A stretch of DNA of 64,000 bases from Roseisalinus antarcticus (lineage in GTDB: Bacteria > Pseudomonadota > Alphaproteobacteria > Rhodobacterales > Rhodobacteraceae): NCBI RefSeq assembly GCF_900172355.1, contig NZ_FWFZ01000016.1, positions 28,139 to 92,138 of the forward strand, written 5' to 3'. The translations under genes and the position numbers were made by a program. The number at the start of each line of letters is the position of its first letter. Positions within the stretch are counted from its first letter, which is position 1. Shown piece by piece: positions 1-8,792 of the stretch. The notes beneath the pieces were generated by a model. That model was given only the letters and a program-made list of their open reading frames with translations. It was not told the origin of the DNA and did no database searches.

Positions 1-28
1 GGGGCCGTTGATCGCGTGGCGGACAGGC

Positions 29-1740
29 TCAGTAGATATCCTCGACATAGCGTCCCTCTGCTTTCAGCCGCGCGGGCGTCAGCCCCGCCGGGGCCAGGAT
101 GTCGGCAAGCGCCTCGGCCACGCCCGCGGCCATCCCGCGACCGCCGCAGACCATGACGCGGGCGCCGGCGCGGATCTGCCGCGCAACCTCGGCCGCATTG
201 CCGCGCACGAACCCGGCCAGTGGCCCGATCCCGGTGCCCGCGCCGATCAGGATCAGCGCCCCCCGCCCCCGCCCCGGCTTGAACCCCGGATTGCGGCGCA
301 CGAAGGCGGTGACGGTCTCGCCCGGCTCCAGCGCGGTCAGCTGGCCCGAACAGAGGCCGCCGGGGTGCTTCTTGACGACGATCTCGACGAAACCGTCCCC
401 GCGCCCCGAGGCAAGCGAATAGAGACGCGGCACCGCGCCGCCCGCGGGCAGGATCCCGATCAGGTCGCCCGCCGCGAACCGGGCGAAACCCGCGCCTCGC
501 AGCCGCTGCCACAGCCTCGACCCGCCGGGCAAAGGCGCACCAGTCGGGAAAGCTGCGATCGCCGAAGCCCAGGATGGACAGCGGCATTTCGGGCGCCGCC
601 TCCATCGCCTCAAGCCGCTCGAGAAAGCCCCGGGCCGACGCCGGCGCGTCGCCATTGCCGTAGCTCGCGGCGAGGACGATGAACCGCTGCGCACGGGCAT
701 AGCGGCCGGGGCCGAAGGCCGACATCGGCGCGGCGTGAACTTTGTGCCCCGCCGCCGTCAGCGCGGCATGCAGCGTGGCGGCAAAGCCCCAAGTGCTGCC
801 GCCTTCGCTGCCGACAAGCAGGATGGTTTCGGCCCGCGCCGCCGGCTGATTGCTCCGGATGCGCGGCCGGCCACGCCGACCTCGGAGCCCGGTGTGCAGC
901 ATGTAGACGACATCCCGAACGCGGGGCCAGCCGGCCAGGTCGGCCCAGGCCAGCAGCGCTCCGGTGCCCTGATCGAGATAGCCGGTGCCGCCATCGGTCT
1001 TGAGGGTGAAGACATCCGACGCATCTCCGGGATGGGGAAAGGTCAGCTCTCGGAAGTCCGCCACGGGGATATCGGCAAGGGCCGGCATCGCGGCCGGATC
1101 GGCGCCGACCCCGCCGCTCACCTCGGCGGGAAACGGGGGCAGTGGGCTGCCCGCCGGGACCAGACCGAAGGTGGCCGCCGACATCCACAGCGCGGTCGCC
1201 GCCGAGAGGCCCAGCCCCAAGACCGCGATTCGCGCGATCTCCACATGGATCCGGCCCGCCAGCGGCAAGGGCAATTGGCGGAACCAGTGCCGCCAGCCGC
1301 CCGCGCGGCGGGCAACCAGCGCCAAGCCGGAGACCGCCAACACCAGCATCGCCGCCGCGCCGCCCGCCGTGGCAACGCGCCCCCCCCTCGCCCAGAAACA
1401 GGGAGCGGTGCAGCGAGGCGAGCCAGCCTTCCAGCCGGTTGGGATCGGCCGGGCCGGTGCCTTGCCCCGTGGTCGGGTCGATCACCGCGGCGCCCGGCGC
1501 CCCGTCCTCGACCCAATAGGCGGTGATCCGGCCCGAGGGCGCACGGCGGATCTGGTCCAGGTCCGGATACTCCGCCTGGATGCGCCCGGCGAGGTCGCCG
1601 ATGCTTTGCCCTGCCGCGGCCTGGTGCGCGGCCAGATGGCCCGCGGCCGGAAAGACCGACAGGGCCGCCCCGCTGAGCGCTGGCACCGTCACCAGGGCCA
1701 GCGCCAGCAGGCCGAGCCAGCGATGAACAACGCGGATCAT
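29..1740 (-). pseudogene. Broken PepSY-flavodoxin-FAD/NAD reductase
   Basis: Remains of a fused membrane reductase: an N-terminal PepSY-associated TM region, a flavodoxin domain and a ferredoxin-reductase-like C-terminus. The start at 1740 (MIRVVHRWLGL, first membrane helix) reads correctly to LHRSLFLGEGG. There a run of eight C at about 1380-1387 shifts the frame. The sense frame then carries a TM segment (AMLVLAVSGLALVARR), PepSY-like text and flavodoxin motifs (FIVLAASYGNGDAP, ILGFGDRSFPDWCAFARR). Near 530 it jumps to a third frame holding the FAD/NAD part (LYSLASGRGDGFVEIVVKK, LIGAGTGIGPLAGFV, VMVCGGRGMAAGV) and a normal end, AEGRYVEDIY. Compared with my recollection of the family, pieces are missing after LHTG, between flavodoxin and the FAD domain, and after GPLAGF. 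The intact protein would pass electrons across the inner membrane. At least two frame changes plus deletions make a functional product unlikely. Confidence 0.75.
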
Positions 1741-2222
1741 GGGTCAGCCTTGTTGCATGTCATAGGCGAAGGAGGCGACGAAGCGGCGGCCAGCCGTGGG
1801 CTGGCCAGCGCCTGCGCGCGTCGAGGGCACCGCGACCTCGTCCGGGCTGTCGCGCTGTCCTCGACGGCCGCGTCGAGATGCAAGGTATAGCCTGCGTCGA
1901 AAAGGCTATCAGCAAGGTCCACCGTGACCTCCAGCCTCCGGCCGCCGCCGACGCTGGCCCCGGTGATGCCGCTGACCTGCTCGGTAGAGCGCCCCATGGC
2001 GCGATACCAGCCGGTGAGATGCTGGTCGTACCGGCTCTTTCTGCCGGCCATCCAGAGGCTGCCGACATAGGCCCCCGAGGCATCGGTGACATAGAGCGCG
2101 AGATCGGCCCCCTCGCCGCGATAGCTGTTCAGCGTGGCGGTCAGCGTGACCGGCCGCGCCATGGCGAGGCCCGGGGCGATCAATGCGGTGGTAAGAGCGA
2201 GGGCTGCGAAGGTCTTTTTCAT
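1737..2222 (-). CDS. DUF2271 periplasmic protein, C-terminus frameshifted
   Basis: Small exported protein. A signal peptide (MKKTFAALALTTALIAPGLAMA, residues about 1-22) is followed by a beta-rich DUF2271 domain (YVGSLWMAGRKSRYDQHLTGWYR, LEVTVDLADSLFDAGYTLHLDAAVED). The start ATG at 2222 has an AGGAGA ribosome site. The DUF2271 frame is lost near 1860. The neighbouring frame continues as SPDEVAVPSTRAGAG, then FVASFAYDMQQG and a stop near 1745, which is the ending expected for the family; the annotated frame instead ends in low-complexity residues. One indel therefore separates the two. DUF2271 genes usually accompany PepSY proteins and flavin-dependent membrane reductases, matching the neighbours on both sides. 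The role is not established. Either the gene is decaying or the base call is wrong. Confidence 0.75.
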   Translation of the reverse strand: MKKTFAALALTTALIAPGLAMARPVTLTATLNSYRGEGADLALYVTDASGAYVGSLWMAGRKSRYDQHLTGWYRAMGRSTEQVSGITGASVGGGRRLEVTVDLADSLFDAGYTLHLDAAVEDSATARTRSRCPRRAQALASPRLAAASSPPSPMTCNKADP

Positions 2223-2333
2223 GACATCGGTCTCCTGTGACGTGATGGGACCGGTTTGATGCCGCAGCCTGATGGCTTCCTGGCGGCCGCGCGGTTTTCC
2301 CTTCGGCCAGACGTCAGGAAGCGAGGCTGTTCG

Positions 2334-2603
2334 TCAGTGGCCCTCGTCATCACCGTCAGCGTGCCGGTGGTCCTCGTCGTGCCCGTCGTCCTCGTACTCC
2401 AGATCGAGCACCTCCAGCGTCGCGGGATCGAGCGTCACCTCGATCCGGATCCGCCGCACCGTCCAGTTGCGTTCGGCGCTCAGCCGGGCGACAGCCTCGC
2501 GGGGCTGCCAGTCGGCCATGGGCACAGGGCAGTCGTCGTCGGCGAGGGCAACCCCTGCGGGAAAAACCGCGAGAAAGCCGAGAATCGTGAAGGCGGTCTT
2601 CAT
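2334..2603 (-). CDS. Small secreted PepSY-domain protein
   Basis: An 89-residue protein with a signal peptide (residues about 1-21, cut near VALA) and one short PepSY-like unit (MADWQPREAVARLSAERNWTV, then IEVTLDPATLEVLDLEYEDD). It ends in a His/Asp-rich tail (DDGHDEDHRHADGDDEGH) that could bind metal ions. In relatives I recall, a stretch of roughly 20 residues including a DDGCYEI-type segment lies between WTVRRI and RIEVTLD; here the two ends are joined directly, so the domain looks internally deleted in frame. It lies on the minus strand, divergent from the response regulator and upstream of DUF2271, as part of the same PepSY cluster. Function is unknown; a periplasmic inhibitory or sensing role is only inferred from PepSY domains in general. 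Confidence 0.65.
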   Translation of the reverse strand: MKTAFTILGFLAVFPAGVALADDDCPVPMADWQPREAVARLSAERNWTVRRIRIEVTLDPATLEVLDLEYEDDGHDEDHRHADGDDEGH

Positions 2604-2745
2604 GCGCCAAACTCCCTTTGCGGCGATCCCCGCACCCTCTAGCGGGCGAAGCTGCCGGGACGCGGAAGCGCCAATCCCCGCGGCGTCAGCCTCGCGTCAG
2701 CCGGCAGGCGCAAGACGGGGCGTCCAGAGGGAGACGAAACCGGCC

Positions 2746-3459
2746 ATGCGCATCTTGCTGATCGAGGATGACACCGTCCCGGGCGCCGCGGTGCGGGACC
2801 AGATCGCGAGCGATGGCCATTCGGTGGACTGGGTCACGCGGCTCGACGCGGCGGGCGACGCGATGGCCGGCGCCATTTTCGACCTGGTGCTGCTGGACAT
2901 GATGCTGCCCGACGGCCGCGGGATCACCTTCCTCAAGGCGCTGCGGGCGCGGGGGGACGTCACGCCGGTCATCATCCTGACCGCGCTCGACCAGGTCTCG
3001 GACCGGATCGACGGGCTGAACGCCGGAGCGGACGATTACCCGGTCAAGCCCTTCGATCTCTCCGAGCTTTCGGCGCGGATCGGCACTGTCGCGCGGCGCT
3101 ACTCGGGCAATCCCAACCCGATCTTCACCCATGGCCCCCTTGCAATCGACCTTGCCGCCCGCAGCATTCGCCGCGACGACAAGCCGGTCCAGCTGACGGC
3201 CCGCGAATGGGCGCTATCCAAGGCGTTCCTGTCCCGTCCCGGGCAGCTGCTGTCCAAGGCGCAGCTGGAGGACAAGCTCTATGCCTTCGCCTCGGAGGTC
3301 GAGAGCAACACGATCGAGGTCCATGTCAGCCGCCTGCGCAAGAAACTGGGGGCCAAGGTCATCGAGACCGAACGCGGCATGGGCTACCGGTTGGGCACGC
3401 CATGTGGCTGCCGCGCAGCCTTCAGGCCCGGCTTGGCCTGTCGCTCGGTGCGCTGCTGA
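2746..3459 (+). CDS. OmpR-family response regulator
   Basis: Two-component response regulator of 237 residues. The receiver domain (about 1-115) has the acidic pair (IEDD), the phosphoacceptor Asp in LVLLDMMLPDG, the Thr/Ser switch in VIILTALD and the Lys of DDYPVKPF. The winged-helix DNA-binding domain (about 130-225) contains LTAREWALSKAFL and SNTIEVHVSRLRKKLG, and ends in IETERGMGYRLG. The start is the ATG at 2746, where MRILLIEDD begins; a longer upstream open frame has no domain content. The last 58 bases overlap the downstream kinase, so the pair is translationally coupled. It is divergent from the PepSY gene and probably controls the PepSY/DUF2271 cluster. All key residues are present, unlike in its partner kinase. 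Confidence 0.93.
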   Translation: MRILLIEDDTVPGAAVRDQIASDGHSVDWVTRLDAAGDAMAGAIFDLVLLDMMLPDGRGITFLKALRARGDVTPVIILTALDQVSDRIDGLNAGADDYPVKPFDLSELSARIGTVARRYSGNPNPIFTHGPLAIDLAARSIRRDDKPVQLTAREWALSKAFLSRPGQLLSKAQLEDKLYAFASEVESNTIEVHVSRLRKKLGAKVIETERGMGYRLGTPCGCRAAFRPGLACRSVRC

Positions 3460-4697
3460 CGCTGCTCTGGATTGCCGCGGCGACGGTCACGGCGGTCAAC
3501 CTGCGCGAGGAGATGGACGAGATATTCGACGCAGCCCTGCGGGAGGCCGCGCATCGGCTCCTGCCCCTCGCTGTCGTGGACATCCTGGGGCGCGAGGACG
3601 AGGGCATCGTCCAGCGCCTGGGGCGCGGCCGCGATCACGACGAGCTGTTCTCCTTCGTCGTGCGCGACGACCGGGGACGGCTGCTGTTCCAGTCTCATTC
3701 GGCGGATCCGACGGTCTTTCCCGACGACGACGGGCGCGGCTTCCGACAGACCGCCACCCACAGGTCTTACAACGACGAAGCGGTGCGGGGCAGCATCCGG
3801 ATCACCGTGGCCGAGCCGCTGGCGCACCGCAGCGAGGTGGCCCGCGAAATCCAGGCCGGGCTGGGGCTGCCGCTGCTGTTCGTGATCCCCATCGCCCTGT
3901 TGCTGATCGTGCTGGTGGTGCGGGCCAGCTTCGGGCCATTTCGGCGCTATCGGGAGCGGCTGGAGCGACGCGACGCGCGCGATCTCTCGCCGGTTCCCGC
4001 CACTGGCCTTCCGGCCGAGGTCGCCCCGATCGCGGCCACCCTGAACGGGCTGCTGGCCCGGCTGAATGGCGCCTTCGACGCCGAGCGCACCTTTGCGGCA
4101 AATGCCGCCCACGAAGTGCGCACGCCGCTGGCCGGCGCCATCGCCCAGGCGCAGCGGCTGCAAACCGAGACCGCGAACATCGCCGCACGAACCCGCGCCG
4201 CCGACATCGAAACCACGCTGAAACGTCTGACCCAGCTGTCGGAACGGCTGGTGCATCTGGCGCGGGCCGAGGGCGGCCGCCTGCGGATGGACGACAGCGC
4301 CGACCTCTGGCCCGTGGCGCGGTTCCTGATCGACGAGCTGTCGCACCGCGTCGGGCCCGACCGGATCGCCCTGTCGCTTCCCGACCGGCCGGTGATGTCC
4401 GACCTCGACACCGACGCCTTCGGCATCCTGTGCCGCACCCTGGTGGCGCAGGGCACCCTCTGCGTGGCGAATGACGGCCCCGTCGTCCCGCCCGGAACGC
4501 TCGACCGCCCGACCGCGCGGTTTGAACGCGGCGACAGCACATCCAACGGCAGCGGGCTGGGCCTTGCGATCGTCGCCTCGATCGCGGAGCGGATCGGAAG
4601 CCCCCTGCACCTGATGTCGCCCCGCTCGGGCGGGAGCTCGGGGTTAGAGGCGACCGTCTCGCTGCCGGTCGAGGGGCAGCGCCACCCGGGCCCGTGA
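3402..4697 (+). CDS. Sensor histidine kinase lacking the N-box
   Basis: Inner-membrane sensor kinase of 431 residues. It has a TM helix at about 13-32, a periplasmic two-component-sensor N-terminal domain (2CSK_N type), a second TM at about 165-185, a HAMP-like linker, a HisKA domain with phosphoacceptor His at about residue 237 (NAAHEVRTPLAGAIAQAQRL), and a C-terminal ATPase region with the G box (GSGLGLAIVASIAERIG). Between DAFGILCRTLV and the D-box segment CVANDGPVVPP, where an N-box (NAxRH-type, binding Mg-ATP) should lie, there is only AQGTL. About 15 residues appear to have been removed in frame at residues 346-353. ATP binding and autophosphorylation are therefore doubtful. The start ATG at 3402 lies inside the response-regulator gene. 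The damage matches that seen in the adjacent PepSY genes. Confidence 0.85.
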   Translation: MWLPRSLQARLGLSLGALLTLLWIAAATVTAVNLREEMDEIFDAALREAAHRLLPLAVVDILGREDEGIVQRLGRGRDHDELFSFVVRDDRGRLLFQSHSADPTVFPDDDGRGFRQTATHRSYNDEAVRGSIRITVAEPLAHRSEVAREIQAGLGLPLLFVIPIALLLIVLVVRASFGPFRRYRERLERRDARDLSPVPATGLPAEVAPIAATLNGLLARLNGAFDAERTFAANAAHEVRTPLAGAIAQAQRLQTETANIAARTRAADIETTLKRLTQLSERLVHLARAEGGRLRMDDSADLWPVARFLIDELSHRVGPDRIALSLPDRPVMSDLDTDAFGILCRTLVAQGTLCVANDGPVVPPGTLDRPTARFERGDSTSNGSGLGLAIVASIAERIGSPLHLMSPRSGGSSGLEATVSLPVEGQRHPGP

Positions 4698-4711
4698 ATA
4701 GACCGGCGCGC

Positions 4712-5992
4712 TCAGCGCTCGGGCAGGTCCCAGTCGCTCTCCGGGTGCGCCTTCCGGCGGCGCAGGCGCAGGGCCAGCCCGACCGAGACGCCCACGCCGA
4801 TGGCGATGGTCAGGTCCGCGAACACCGTGAGCACCAGCGTCAGCCCCAGCAGCACCCGGTCAGACGGCCGGGCCCGCATGTAGCCGCGCCATTTCTGCGG
4901 CTCGCTCATGTTCCAGGCGGTCAGGATCAGCAGCCCCGCCAGCGCCGGCATCGCCAGATAGCCCGCGACCGGGGCCGCCAGCAGCATGACCAGCAGGATG
5001 GTCAGCGCGTGCACGATGCCCGCGACCGGCGTCCGCCCCCCGGCCCGCACGTTCGTGGCGGTCCGCGCGATGGCCCCGGTCGCGGGCAGGCCGCCGAACA
5101 GGGCAGAGCCCATGTTGGCGAACCCCTGAGCCACGACCTCGGCATTGGGCCGGTGGTGGCCGTCGATCATCTTGTCGGCCACCATCGCCGACAGCAGCGA
5201 TTCGATGCTGGCCAGGAAGGCGATCACGATGGCCGACGGCAGCAGGTCGACCAGCCGCGCGAGGCTGACGTCCGGAAAGGCCGGTATGCTCAGCGTGGAT
5301 GGCAGCGGGCCGAAGCGCGACAGGATCGTGTCGACCTCGAACCCGGCCAGCGCGACGACGGCGGAGGACACGCCGATGGCTACGACCAACCCCGGGAACC
5401 GCGGCGCGAGACGCCTCAGGACGACGATCATCGCCATGGTGGCAAGGCCGATGCCCAGGGCCTGCGGGCTGACGCTCTGCCGCGCCGCCCAGAGCGCCTC
5501 GAGCTTGGCGAGGAACTCCGCCGGCGGGTCCGCGATCGTCATCCCGAAGAAGTCCTGAAGCTGGCTGGTCGCGATGATGATCCCGATCCCGATGGTGAAG
5601 CCGTTGATCACCGGTTCGGGCACGTAGGCGACAAGGTTTCCCGCCCGCAGATAGCCCGCGGCGAGCATGAAGATCCCCGCCATGAAGGTCGCCAGCACCA
5701 GCCCGTCATAGCCATGCTCGGCGATGACCCCGAAGACGACGACGATGAACGCCCCCGTGGGCCCGCCGATCTGGACCCGGCTGCCGCCGAGCAGAGAGAT
5801 CAGGAAGCCCGCGACGATCGCGGTGACCAGCCCCTTCTCAGGCGGCGCCCCCGAGGCGATGGCGATGGCGAGGCTGAGCGGCAGGGCCACCATCGCGACC
5901 GTCACGCCGGCAACCAGGTCGCCGGTGAACTGCCGCCGATCGTAGGTGGGCAGGGTGCTGAGAATCTTGGGCTTCATGAGATGCTCTTTCAC
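4712..5992 (-). CDS. SulP-family anion transporter without STAS domain
   Basis: Integral membrane transporter of about 420 residues. It has the SulP N-terminus (RRQFTGDLVAGVTVAMVALPLSLAIAIASG), the signature GGSRVQIGGPTGAFIVVVFG, and a run of hydrophobic helices to about residue 405. SulP proteins move sulfate, bicarbonate or other anions, often with Na+ or H+. The typical cytoplasmic STAS domain is absent; the protein ends shortly after the last helix with RRRKAHPESDWDLPER. Two starts are possible: a GTG at 5992 or an ATG at 5977 (MKPKIL), both close to a GGAG-like site. It lies 77 bases downstream of the adaptor gene that closes the giant-protein operon. It may be cotranscribed, but nothing links its function to export. 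Confidence 0.9.
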   Translation of the reverse strand: MKEHLMKPKILSTLPTYDRRQFTGDLVAGVTVAMVALPLSLAIAIASGAPPEKGLVTAIVAGFLISLLGGSRVQIGGPTGAFIVVVFGVIAEHGYDGLVLATFMAGIFMLAAGYLRAGNLVAYVPEPVINGFTIGIGIIIATSQLQDFFGMTIADPPAEFLAKLEALWAARQSVSPQALGIGLATMAMIVVLRRLAPRFPGLVVAIGVSSAVVALAGFEVDTILSRFGPLPSTLSIPAFPDVSLARLVDLLPSAIVIAFLASIESLLSAMVADKMIDGHHRPNAEVVAQGFANMGSALFGGLPATGAIARTATNVRAGGRTPVAGIVHALTILLVMLLAAPVAGYLAMPALAGLLILTAWNMSEPQKWRGYMRARPSDRVLLGLTLVLTVFADLTIAIGVGVSVGLALRLRRRKAHPESDWDLPER

Positions 5993-6069
5993 TCCGCGGG
6001 CGAGGCGAGGTCAACCGAGAGGGCGCACCCCGGGCGCCGCCAGACCGAACGCGCCGTGCGCCGGGCCGG

Positions 6070-6882
6070 TCAATCGCCGGTCTCGTCCCCCGCGCCGAAC
6101 ATCACGTCGCAGCGGTTCCCGGCGGTGAACGCGCCGTCGCCATTGTCGAGCCGGACCCGCAGGCCGAAGCTGCGCGAGGCCGCGTCGATCACCGGATCGA
6201 CCGCATCGACCAGACCGGCGCGCCGGACGCCCGCGCCCTCTAGCGACATGACCTCAACCGTATCCCCTTGGGCCACGGTGCCGTGGACGTCGGACGGCAA
6301 CAGGACCTCGGCATGAAGCTCCGAGACCGTCACGATATCCAGCAGCGGCTCGTCCGCCGCGGCATATTCGCCGGGGTCCACGTGGCGCATCAGGACATGG
6401 CCGGAGACCGGCGCCCGGATCGTGCGCAGGGCGACGTTGGCGGCGGCGGCCTCGGCCTCCAGCCGGGCGGCGATCTGGGCGTCATGGGCCTCGGCCAGTT
6501 CGCTGCGGGCGACCTCGACCTCCGACACGATCTCGTCGAGCTGGTTCTGCGAGGCGACGCCCCGGTCGCTGAGCGATTGCATCTGCGCCAGCCGGCGTTC
6601 GGCATCGGCGAGCTGCGCGTCGCGGGCCAGGATCGCGGCGCCGCTTTCGGCGCGCTGGCGGGCGGCGGCGAGCTGGGCCTCGACCACGCCTGCTTCGAGC
6701 CGGCCGATCACCTCGCCTGCCGTCACGCGGTCGCCACGATCCACCGTCAGCTCTGCCAGCAGGCCCGAGACCGGCGGCGCGATCTCGATCTCGTTGATCG
6801 GGCGCAGGACGCAGCTGATGATCTGCTGGGCGGTCGCGGGCAGGGGCGCCAGCGAAAGCAGCAGGCACAGGATGCGCGTCAT
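6070..6882 (-). CDS. HlyD/RND-type periplasmic adaptor subunit
   Basis: Membrane-fusion protein of 270 residues with a cleavable signal peptide (MTRILCLLLSLAPLPATAQQ). The first half-lipoyl motif (EIAPPVSGLLAELTVDRGDRVTAGEVIGRLE) is followed by an alpha-helical coiled-coil hairpin (about 65-145, rich in Ala, Glu and Arg), the second half-lipoyl motif (TIRAPVSGHVLMRHVDPGEY) and a beta-barrel region (ELHAEVLLPSDVHGTVAQGDTVEV). Such adaptors join an inner-membrane pump to an outer-membrane channel across the periplasm. No RND pump or ABC transporter is adjacent. Instead its ATG overlaps the stop of the SecA-like gene (ATGA), making it the last gene of the giant-protein block. I infer that it serves the same export machine as the two HlyD-bearing proteins upstream. 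Confidence 0.88.
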   Translation of the reverse strand: MTRILCLLLSLAPLPATAQQIISCVLRPINEIEIAPPVSGLLAELTVDRGDRVTAGEVIGRLEAGVVEAQLAAARQRAESGAAILARDAQLADAERRLAQMQSLSDRGVASQNQLDEIVSEVEVARSELAEAHDAQIAARLEAEAAAANVALRTIRAPVSGHVLMRHVDPGEYAAADEPLLDIVTVSELHAEVLLPSDVHGTVAQGDTVEVMSLEGAGVRRAGLVDAVDPVIDAASRSFGLRVRLDNGDGAFTAGNRCDVMFGAGDETGD

Positions 6883-8792
6883 TCGAGTCCTCCGGCAAAG
6901 GCCATCATGTCATCAAGCCCGTCTTCCATTCGGTTCAGGTCGGCGCGCTGGCGCCGGTGCAGCGCCTCGACCATCGCCTGTGCGCGGCGGAAATCGGCCA
7001 GGCGCGGGCGGGGCGGCGGGGCCTTGCCCAGGATCGGATCCTGGGCCGAGAGCAGCACCTCGTAAAGCCCCGCGTCGCCCTGCCGCGCACAGCGGCCGAT
7101 CAGCTGGCGGTCGATGCGGCCGGAATCGTGCCGCTCGGTCGCCAGCACCGTCAGTCCGCCCGCCGCCCGCGCGGCCGCGTCCAGCCGGATGTCGGCGCCG
7201 CGCCCGGCCATGTTGGTGGCGACGGTGATGGCGCCGGCGCGACCGGCCGCGGCGATGATCTCGGCCTCTTCGGCATCCTGCCGGGCCGACAGCACCCGGT
7301 GCGGCAGCTTGCGGCGGGCCAGCGCGGTGGCGGCGGCCTCGGCGGCCTCGACCGTCCGGGTGCCGATCAGGACCGGGCGCCCCTCGGCGCGATGCCCCTC
7401 GGCGGCGCGGGCCACGGCCTCCCACTTGGCGGCGAGGTCGGGCAGGATCCGGGTGCCGGCCATGCGCCTGCGCGAGGGCCGGTGCGTCGGCACCGGCATG
7501 ACCGTGAGGCCATAGGTCCCCCGCAGCTCCGCGCGCGCCTCGATCAGCGTGCCCGACAGGCCCGACAGCCGCATGTAGCGCCGAAAGAACCGCTGAAAGG
7601 TCAGGCGCCCGAGGGTGGCGCGTTCCTCGCCGGGGGGCAGGCCCTCCTTGATCTCGACCATCTGGTGCAGGCCCTCGCTCCAGGTGCGGTCGGGCATCAC
7701 GCGGCCGGTGTTCTCGTCCACGATCTCGACCTTGTCGTCGCGCAGGATATAGTGCGAATCCCGCTGCAGGATGTGCAGCGCATAGAGCGCCCGCTCGGCC
7801 AGTTCCCGCGACCGGCGGCGACCGGACCAGACGCCGCCCAGGTCCTCGGCGATGGCCGCGACGACCTCCTCGCCATCGGGGGTCAGGCGCACCGGGCTTT
7901 CGGTGCCGGGCGCCAGGACATACTCGGTGTCCGGATCCAGACGCCTGGCCAGCGCCACGGCCTGGCCAGCGACGCGCCCCAATTCGGAGGCGCCGCCGGG
8001 CGCGGAGATTACCAGCGGGGTCCGCGCCTCGTCGATCAACACGCTGTCGGCCTCGTCGATGATCGCCGACCACAGGCCGCGCTGGATCGGCGCCTCGGCC
8101 GCGCCGAAGGCGGCGTCGAGCTTCAACCCCAGGGCGGTCGCGTCGCCGAAGGCGATCCGGTCGCGCAGATGGTCGAAGGCGATCTCCTTCGATGAGGCAT
8201 AGACGATGTCGCAGGCATAGACCTCGCGCCGGTCCGGCGGCGTGGCCTCGGGATCGATCCCGCCGCAGCTCAGCCCCAGACGGTCGAACAGGGCGCGGCC
8301 CTCCTCGAGGTCGCGCAGGGCCAGGTAGTCGTTGGCGGTAATCACGTGGACGGGCCAACCCTCGGCGGCCTGCAGCGCGGCGGCCATGGCGGTCACGAGG
8401 GTCTTGCCCTCGCCGGTCGCCATCTCCACCCCGGTGCGGTCCGACAGGGCGGTCGCGGCGACCAGCTGCACCGGGTGGGGCAACAGCCCGGTGGTGCGAT
8501 GGGTGACCTCGCGCAGGATCGCGAGCCGCCGGGGCCGCAGTTTTGCCACGGTCCGGCTCTTGCGGCCCAGCCGGTGCCAATCCGCGAGAAGCGTCGCGTC
8601 GTCCAGATCGGCGACCTCGGGATGCAGGCGCAGGGCGGCGCGGGCCTCGGCCCAGGCGCGCCTGCGGCGCAGGCCGGTGGCAATCGGGGCGAAGGTGCCC
8701 CGCGCCTGGGCCCCGAGGTCAAAGCCGGGCCGTCGGGGCGCGGCCTTGCGCACGTGATCGGGGATCGGCGGCAGGCGGCGCAGCAAGCTCAC
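6879..8792 (-). CDS. Shortened SecA-like ATPase (accessory, 637 aa)
   Basis: A SecA relative that keeps the motor but not the full translocase. Motifs (637-residue numbering): Walker A MATGEGKT 124-131; Walker B DEAD at 246-249 inside IIDEADSVLIDEARTPLVIS; VEIVDENTGRVMPDRTWSEGL; the second RecA fold with NMAGRGADI 527-535; and RQLIGRCARQGD 562-573. The region between the two motor folds, where SecA has its preprotein cross-linking domain, is present but short. The protein stops just where the helical scaffold begins (MVEALHRRQRADLNRMEDGL). It therefore lacks most of the scaffold, the wing domain and the zinc-binding tail of a typical SecA of about 900 residues. The GTG at 8792 overlaps the upstream stop by 4 bases and follows GGAAAG; a GTG at 8834 is also open. 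It probably energises export of the giant LEPR-XLL protein, which is an inference. Confidence 0.85.
   Translation of the reverse strand: MSLLRRLPPIPDHVRKAAPRRPGFDLGAQARGTFAPIATGLRRRRAWAEARAALRLHPEVADLDDATLLADWHRLGRKSRTVAKLRPRRLAILREVTHRTTGLLPHPVQLVAATALSDRTGVEMATGEGKTLVTAMAAALQAAEGWPVHVITANDYLALRDLEEGRALFDRLGLSCGGIDPEATPPDRREVYACDIVYASSKEIAFDHLRDRIAFGDATALGLKLDAAFGAAEAPIQRGLWSAIIDEADSVLIDEARTPLVISAPGGASELGRVAGQAVALARRLDPDTEYVLAPGTESPVRLTPDGEEVVAAIAEDLGGVWSGRRRSRELAERALYALHILQRDSHYILRDDKVEIVDENTGRVMPDRTWSEGLHQMVEIKEGLPPGEERATLGRLTFQRFFRRYMRLSGLSGTLIEARAELRGTYGLTVMPVPTHRPSRRRMAGTRILPDLAAKWEAVARAAEGHRAEGRPVLIGTRTVEAAEAAATALARRKLPHRVLSARQDAEEAEIIAAAGRAGAITVATNMAGRGADIRLDAAARAAGGLTVLATERHDSGRIDRQLIGRCARQGDAGLYEVLLSAQDPILGKAPPPRPRLADFRRAQAMVEALHRRQRADLNRMEDGLDDMMAFAGGLE

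Noticed and set aside
6070..6882. Assigning the adaptor to a classical RND efflux pump
   Set aside because: No RND pump or TolC gene is adjacent, and its start overlaps the SecA-like gene, so it is better explained as part of the giant-protein operon.
6879..8792. Treating the SecA-like gene as the housekeeping secA
   Set aside because: It lacks most of the scaffold, the wing and the zinc tail, is only about 640 residues, and sits inside the giant-protein block.
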